NCBI GenBank assembly: GCA_947095945.1 | Contig: CAMUQM010000005.1 | Coordinates: 1 to 27,852, forward strand | Reading direction: 5' to 3' | From: an uncultured Prevotella sp. | GTDB lineage: Bacteria; Bacteroidota; Bacteroidia; Bacteroidales; Bacteroidaceae | Length of the DNA stretch: 27,852 nucleotides | Shown here: one piece after another, positions 22,847 through 27,852 of the stretch | How the letters are laid out: each line of letters opens with the position of its first letter | How positions within the stretch are numbered: the stretch's first letter is position 1 | Program-made: the position numbers and the translations under genes | Notes under the pieces: generated by a model | What the model saw: only the letters and a program-made list of their open reading frames with translations | What the model was told of the DNA's origin: nothing | Databases searched by the model: none

Positions 22847-24679
22847 ATGAAAAGTAAACATATAATCGTACTCATGGCAATGGCATTGCCGACCTTCGGT
22901 CTACAGTCATGTCTTGACTATGATAATCCCGGTGATGAGTTTAACTCAACAACCAAGAATGTTGAGAAGGTAACAAGCCGTGGTGACGTTGATAAGATTC
23001 CTTTCCGTCAGGCTACAAATGCCGCTACTGCTCAAGAGGCGTTGAATGCTATGCAAGACTTGCTCGATGCTGGTGTTGGTGGTCAGTTCTCTATGCGTGG
23101 TGGTAAGAATGGTGAGAATCCCGGTGCACACGCTTATCAGTATCAATACTCATTAGGTGTTGACAACTATGCTGAGTACACAGTTATCCCTCACACATTC
23201 TTCCGGTACTCTAAGATTCGTCTTGCATCTTCTTATGCTATTGACCAGAAGTGTTATGGTGGTGCATGGGGGGCATTTACAGAGATGAAAACCTCACTTG
23301 TACCAATCTTGAATAACGAGAAAATAAATGCTGTTCCAGAGTTGAAGGCAGCTTATTTGACACTCTTCAATCAGCAGGCTGTTGAGGTAGCAGATGTTTA
23401 TGGTCCTATGCCTTATCGCGAGTTGAAGACTAATCTTCAGGTAGGTCCTTATACCTATAATAAGGTAGAAGATGTATACAACGATGTTATTGCTAATCTC
23501 GATACAGCTATTGCTTGTTTCCATTACTTCGATCAGAAGCCAGCTGACTATAAGCAGAAGATTAAGAGTGCCTTTGTAGATCGCTTTGTGGTAATGACCG
23601 ATGGTGGTGCTGCTGACGGTACCTTGAAATCATGGGCACGTTATGCTAACTCTTTGAAGTTGCGTATCGCTATGCACATGGTAAAGAGCGATCCTGATCG
23701 TGCAAAGAAGTTGGCAGAAGAGGCTGTTGCTGATGGTGTTATTGAGAACGAAGCACAGAGCGTTGCTGTTCGTCCGGGTGTGATGGGCTTTAGTCACCCA
23801 TTGCCAGCTGTTGAGAACTGGGGTGATGCTCGTTTGAGTGCAACAATGGAGATTATTCTGAAGACTTTCAATCACCCTTGGTTGAAGTATCTCTTCAAGA
23901 AGAACGATAACGTAATTAAGAACAATAAGACTGGAGAGGCAACACCTGCTGATAGTCGTATTTGTGGTATTCGTACGGGTACACATCCGGGTGAAGGTCA
24001 GGGATATGATGAGAACCAGTACATTGCATTCAGTAAGTTGAATGAGCAGTATTTTAACACTGCACCACTTTATTTGATGAAGTATGCTGAGGTTTGCTTC
24101 CTCCGTGCCGAGGGTGCACTCCGTGGTTGGAATATGGGTGGTTCTGCTCAACACTTCTATGAGGAAGGTATTCGTCATGGAAACTGTGAAGACCCAGAGA
24201 TGAAGTCAATGGATGGCGAAGGTCCTAATGGTCAGCAGCAGGTAAACTGGTATGATGCTTGGATTCAGACCTACATGGATCAGGAGAACCCTGTAGCTTA
24301 CGTCTACAAAGACCCAACAGGTGATACACCTGATGCAGCTTCACCAATTCACGTTGGTGTGAAGTGGAACGACAGCGATTCACAAGAGACAAAGCTTGAG
24401 AAGATTATCACTCAGAAGTATCTTGCTACTTATCCTAATGGCTTCGAGGCATGGGTTGATCTCCGTCGTACTGGTTATCCACGTAAGTTGGATGTTCTGA
24501 ACATCGACGAGGCTGATGGTAGCCTCTTCCCTGGCGATATCATGCATCGTCTGCCATTCCCGGGTACAAGCGACATTGCAACAAAGCAGGATGTTGACAA
24601 CACTGGTATTCCAGCGTTGGGCGGTCCAGACAAGATGGCAACTCGCCTCTTCTGGGATAAAACTACATCAAACTTCTAA
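22847..24679 (+). CDS. SusD/RagB-family surface glycan-binding lipoprotein
   Basis: 610 residues with a lipoprotein signal ending LQSC (C22), so it is anchored in the outer membrane. Features typical of SusD-like proteins include helical TPR-like segments (WGAFTEMKTSLVPILNN, LTLFNQQAVEVADVYGPMPYREL, YNKVEDVYNDVIANLDTAI and SWARYANSLKLRIAMHMVKSDPDRAKKLAEEAV), the middle NWGDARLSATMEI segment, APLYLMKYAEVCFLRAEGALRG, and the C-terminal EKIITQKYLATYPNGFEAWVDLRRTGYP before the final residues. It caps the SusC-like barrel and binds the incoming glycan. It belongs to the SusD-like_2 kind (RagB-type) by length and order. It is followed by a strong hairpin and then the GH85 gene. Confidence 0.95.
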   Translation: MKSKHIIVLMAMALPTFGLQSCLDYDNPGDEFNSTTKNVEKVTSRGDVDKIPFRQATNAATAQEALNAMQDLLDAGVGGQFSMRGGKNGENPGAHAYQYQYSLGVDNYAEYTVIPHTFFRYSKIRLASSYAIDQKCYGGAWGAFTEMKTSLVPILNNEKINAVPELKAAYLTLFNQQAVEVADVYGPMPYRELKTNLQVGPYTYNKVEDVYNDVIANLDTAIACFHYFDQKPADYKQKIKSAFVDRFVVMTDGGAADGTLKSWARYANSLKLRIAMHMVKSDPDRAKKLAEEAVADGVIENEAQSVAVRPGVMGFSHPLPAVENWGDARLSATMEIILKTFNHPWLKYLFKKNDNVIKNNKTGEATPADSRICGIRTGTHPGEGQGYDENQYIAFSKLNEQYFNTAPLYLMKYAEVCFLRAEGALRGWNMGGSAQHFYEEGIRHGNCEDPEMKSMDGEGPNGQQQVNWYDAWIQTYMDQENPVAYVYKDPTGDTPDAASPIHVGVKWNDSDSQETKLEKIITQKYLATYPNGFEAWVDLRRTGYPRKLDVLNIDEADGSLFPGDIMHRLPFPGTSDIATKQDVDNTGIPALGGPDKMATRLFWDKTTSNF

Positions 24680-24712
24680 GTGACGTAGTACTTTCGAATA
24701 AGAATACATTTT

Positions 24713-24753
24713 AATCCCAGCAGTGGGAGCACAGTTATTCTACTGCTGGGATT
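24713..24753 (+). terminator. Intercistronic stem-loop before the GH85 gene
   Basis: AATCCCAGCAGT (24713-24724) and ACTGCTGGGATT (24742-24753) form a perfect 12-bp stem with a 17-nt loop. Only a short T-run (ATTTAAG) follows. It could be a partial terminator or an mRNA stabiliser, setting lower enzyme expression than transporter expression. Confidence 0.65.
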
Positions 24754-24791
24754 TAAGATATAATATTACTAAATAAACAATAATAATCAAC

Positions 24792-27700
24792 ATGAACAAG
24801 AAATTTACTCTTAGTGCGTGGATGGTAGCAGCCATGTTAGCTATGGCACCTATGGGTGCTGCAGCTCAGACAACAGGTATGTCTCCTACAGCTTCTACGC
24901 AGGTTTATGACCTTTCAAAACTTGGTGACCAGACATTGCTTGAGAACTTCGCAAAGTTGCTTGAGAAAGGTCGCAAGTATCCTACTGATGCTGACCTTAA
25001 AGAATGGGGTATCAAGGACGAGGTTGAGTTTATCCGTACCCACGTGAAGAAGCGTGCTATAGAATCACGTAATGACCGTCTTATCCAAGACACTTACGAG
25101 AATCGTAACCTCTTTATGAATATACCCGGTGGTGCAGGAAAGAACCTCGGTGGCTATCCTTCAAAGACATTCGCCAACGATAACTTCTCTATGTGGAATT
25201 ATACCAACCTGTTTGGTGCATGGAACTACGGATTATTCCAAGCTCCGGGTTCATGGGCTGATGCTGCTCACCGCAATGGTACAAGCATCTTCGCTGGTAT
25301 TAAGTTCTTCGACCACACAACAGGTGGAGCAGCAAACAGTTGGGCTGACTTCATCATGACACGCAATACCGATGGTAGTTTCCGTTATACGCATCCTATC
25401 ATTAACTGTATGCGTTTCCTTGGTTTCGATGGTATCAACTATAACTGGGAGAATACAACCAAATACCAGAATACAGACAATATAGCTTTCCACAAGGAAC
25501 TTTATAAGATTGCGAAGGAAGAAGGTTTCAATGACTTCAAGATTATGTATTATACAACGAGTCCAAGTCTAACAAGATATAACTCAAGATATATGTGGGG
25601 ACCAGACAAGGATAATCGTATCTGTGAGGTGATGTTGAACTATTCTAATAACGACTTTAGTTGGGATATGGATGGTTCTGTAAAAGAGGCAGAACGTACT
25701 ATGGGCTCAGCTGATGGTTTGTATGCTGGTGTGTGGATTGTAAGCATGAACAGACGTTGGGACAGTCTGAATAAGAATGACGAAGCTAAGCGCTGTGGTC
25801 TTTGCCTCTGGGGTGAGCATGCAGAGAGCCGCTTCTGGAGTTATAACTCTGGTGGCGATGCTATGTCTCGTATGTCAAACTATCAGGAGTATCTTGAGCG
25901 TGCATTCTCTGGTGGTAACCGTAACCCATTGGATCGCCCAGAGGTTAGTAACTCTGGTAATGAGGTTGAGGCACAAGGTAGTACACCAGCATTGAGAAAC
26001 TTCGCTGGTCTTGCTACTTGGATTCCAGAGCGTACAGCTATCTCTGGTAAGCTTCCTTTCGCTACTCACTTCAACACAGGTGCGGGTGAGCGTTATCACT
26101 ATAAGGGTAAGAAGACTGCTGGTTCATGGTACAACATGAGTAGTCAGGACATCGTTCCTACTTATCGTTGGATGGTTGTTCAGCCAAATACAGAGACTGC
26201 AAGCTTCGATGTACAGCCTTCATTCACCAATGAAGATGCTTACACTGGTGGTGCAGCACTCCGTCTGAAGGGTGTAAACAATGCGACTGCTACAGATGTT
26301 GTTCTCTTCAAGACTAATCTCACTCCTTCAAAAGGTAAGGTAGTTGCTAAGGTAGCTATCAAGACTGGTAAGGAGGGTAACACAGATTCTAAACTCTCTC
26401 TCATCGTTCGTGTAAACGGTTCATGGAAAGCTTATGCTTTGGGTAACACCGAGAACGCAAACTGGACAGAGAAGAAGGTTGAGTTGAATGATATCGCTGC
26501 TGGTCAGAAGATTGAGCGTATCGGTCTGCGTGTAAACAACCCAAGTGCTGACTATAATGTTCTCGTTGGTAAACTCGAAATCAACGATGACGTGACAGCT
26601 ACACCAGCAAATGTGAAAGATTTGACCATTCAGGTGAAGGAAGAGACAAAGAACTCTCTTTCTGTTAAGGCTGTATGGGGAATCGATAAGGATCCGGGTC
26701 AGAACCCAACCGTATATAATGATGAGGCAAACATTGACCACTTCGAGATTCTCTATAAGAACGGTGAGAACGGTAAGGTTTCTGAGGTAGGTCGTACTTC
26801 ACAGTGGGCTACCCTCGTTCCTAACATTCAGTTTGCAAGTACTGATGATAAGCCTTTCATTGGTGTTCGTTCAGTAAGTACAGACTTGAAAACCTACTCA
26901 AAGATTCAATGGATTGCTGTTCCACGTGCTAAGCAGTCAGAACTCCCAGAGGCACAGGAAGAGGGCTACGGAACAGTAGAGCTTGACAATGCTGCTGCTG
27001 GTGCAGAAACAGCTCGTAAGATTCGTTATGTTCAGACATTCCAGACAGAGGGTGGTACTAAGAATATCAACTACACTGCTTCTGCTCCTGCTGGTAATGA
27101 GACCAACTATGTTGATGCAACTGCTGACCAAGAATTGGTTGTTGAGCAGGGTAAGACTGTTAAGGTGAAGATTAAGGGTTATGAGGCTACTCAGATGAAG
27201 GACCAGAGCAATGACGACCTCCGTTACTGTATGGGTAAGGCTTGGATGGACTTCAATGGTGACAAGCAGTTTAATCCAGAGAACCTCAAAGATAATGAAG
27301 CAGAAGGTGAGTGCGTTGTCTTCTTCGGTCAAGTTCGTAAGGGTGTTCCTGCACAGGTACAACAGCTTAATGAATATGAGTTTACTGTTCCTACAGATGC
27401 TAAGCCGGGCAAGAGTCGTCTCCGTCTCGTCTTCTGTGATGCATGGTTCCAGGGTGGTTTGACACCAACTGGTAAGTTCAATAAGGGCTTCGCTATCGAC
27501 TTCAATGTGACCATCACTGGTACAAATCCAGCTCGTGGTGCGAAGGCTGATACTCATGACAAGGGTGTTGCTGATGAGCCAGAGATGCTCGAGGGCGGTT
27601 CTACTAACATCGCATCAGCTGGTGTAGGTACTGCTTCACAGCTCACAGTTGCTGGTGGTAAGGTAGTCTTCGAGAACGTTGAGCGTGCATGGGTATTCTC

Positions 27701-27833
27701 TGTTGACGGTCAGACCGTGAAGAGCTTGGTTAATCCAAAGTCTTTCAACACAAATGAATTGCCAGCAGGTGTTTATCTCGTTAAGATGCAGAACAACAAT
27801 GTTATCCGTACACAGAAAGTTACTATTAAGTAA
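24792..27833 (+). CDS. Secreted endo-beta-N-acetylglucosaminidase, GH85, with T9SS sorting tail
   Basis: 1013 residues. Signal peptide to about AAAQ (26). The GH85 barrel spans about 120-430: WNYTNLFGAWNYG, GSWADAAHRNGTSIFAGIKFF, GFDGINYNWEN with the catalytic N218-W-E220 pair (family N-x-E), IMYYTT and LYAGVW. A second GH85 hallmark lies after it: FATHFNTGAGERYHYKGK and NMSSQDIVPTYRW. A jelly-roll domain follows (GGAALRLKG), then a fibronectin III-like region, a GEVED-like domain (KAWMDFNGDKQFNPENL) and a C-terminal sorting domain (VFSVDGQTVKSL, AGVYLVKMQNN) that directs type IX export and surface attachment. GH85 cleaves the chitobiose core of N-glycans, releasing the oligosaccharide from protein. 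With the SusC/D pair upstream this gives a compact host-glycan system. ATG at 24792; stop TAA at 27831-27833. Confidence 0.9.
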   Translation: MNKKFTLSAWMVAAMLAMAPMGAAAQTTGMSPTASTQVYDLSKLGDQTLLENFAKLLEKGRKYPTDADLKEWGIKDEVEFIRTHVKKRAIESRNDRLIQDTYENRNLFMNIPGGAGKNLGGYPSKTFANDNFSMWNYTNLFGAWNYGLFQAPGSWADAAHRNGTSIFAGIKFFDHTTGGAANSWADFIMTRNTDGSFRYTHPIINCMRFLGFDGINYNWENTTKYQNTDNIAFHKELYKIAKEEGFNDFKIMYYTTSPSLTRYNSRYMWGPDKDNRICEVMLNYSNNDFSWDMDGSVKEAERTMGSADGLYAGVWIVSMNRRWDSLNKNDEAKRCGLCLWGEHAESRFWSYNSGGDAMSRMSNYQEYLERAFSGGNRNPLDRPEVSNSGNEVEAQGSTPALRNFAGLATWIPERTAISGKLPFATHFNTGAGERYHYKGKKTAGSWYNMSSQDIVPTYRWMVVQPNTETASFDVQPSFTNEDAYTGGAALRLKGVNNATATDVVLFKTNLTPSKGKVVAKVAIKTGKEGNTDSKLSLIVRVNGSWKAYALGNTENANWTEKKVELNDIAAGQKIERIGLRVNNPSADYNVLVGKLEINDDVTATPANVKDLTIQVKEETKNSLSVKAVWGIDKDPGQNPTVYNDEANIDHFEILYKNGENGKVSEVGRTSQWATLVPNIQFASTDDKPFIGVRSVSTDLKTYSKIQWIAVPRAKQSELPEAQEEGYGTVELDNAAAGAETARKIRYVQTFQTEGGTKNINYTASAPAGNETNYVDATADQELVVEQGKTVKVKIKGYEATQMKDQSNDDLRYCMGKAWMDFNGDKQFNPENLKDNEAEGECVVFFGQVRKGVPAQVQQLNEYEFTVPTDAKPGKSRLRLVFCDAWFQGGLTPTGKFNKGFAIDFNVTITGTNPARGAKADTHDKGVADEPEMLEGGSTNIASAGVGTASQLTVAGGKVVFENVERAWVFSVDGQTVKSLVNPKSFNTNELPAGVYLVKMQNNNVIRTQKVTIK

Positions 27834-27852
27834 TAAGTAATCTCTTAGGAAT

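Noticed and set aside
24792..27833. GH18 assignment for the endoglycosidase, because FDGINYNWE resembles DGxDxDWE
   Set aside because: The aspartates of GH18 are replaced by asparagines, and the downstream HFNTGAGERY and SSQDIVPTYRW segments are GH85 hallmarks.

Overview
The window looks like chromosomal DNA of an oral-type Prevotella or close relative (Bacteroidota). Four things point there: a short 290-residue primary sigma factor; several intergenic TAnnTTTG (-7) promoter motifs, one with a TTTG (-33) element at 20 bp; a FeoA-FeoB fusion; and a SusC/SusD pair followed by a secreted hydrolase with a type IX secretion (T9SS) sorting tail. The genus is an inference, since no rRNA or tRNA gene is present.

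Layout. 1-2018: the tail of an unidentified gene, a shared terminator, rpoD (minus) with a good promoter, then an nrdG-type radical-SAM activase (plus). 2073-5138: a strikingly AT-rich three-gene cassette with overlapping genes. It encodes an unrecognised protein with two C-terminal membrane helices, a PIN-like + GNAT + ASCH/PUA-like multidomain protein, and a small stand-alone ASCH protein. This is the best candidate here for an undescribed system, probably mobile and defence- or stress-related. 5139-5679 is non-coding with inverted repeats. 5680-10605 (minus): an operon of a very large lipoprotein-type tandem histidine kinase, a response regulator, and a short AbgT-like membrane protein. 10910-13390 (minus): feoAB, whose only visible promoter motif lies beyond a two-level tandem-repeat array (13489-13961), so the array is probably transcribed as a long leader.

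14316-16121 (plus): a small secreted protein resembling a bare T9SS sorting domain, an ECF sigma factor with a GTG start, a one-helix membrane protein that may be its anti-sigma factor, and a Spy/CpxP-like periplasmic protein. Together these look like an envelope-stress unit. A palindromic G/C-rich repeat cluster follows. 16419-17939: a lipid- or wall-associated GHL10 (DUF187) hydrolase with a terminator built into its last codons. 17940-19311 is a repeat-rich graveyard: a 14-bp tandem repeat, an 81-bp palindrome, the C-terminal remnant of an AlbA_2-type ATP-binding protein, a terminator, and a 170-bp element with terminal inverted repeats.

19312-27833 (plus): a compact polysaccharide-utilisation locus of susC-like transporter, susD-like lipoprotein and a GH85 endo-beta-N-acetylglucosaminidase. 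It is most easily read as a system that releases and imports N-glycans from host glycoproteins. Both intercistronic gaps carry strong stem-loops that could set the ratio of the three products. All calls are from reading the sequence; no database search was run.
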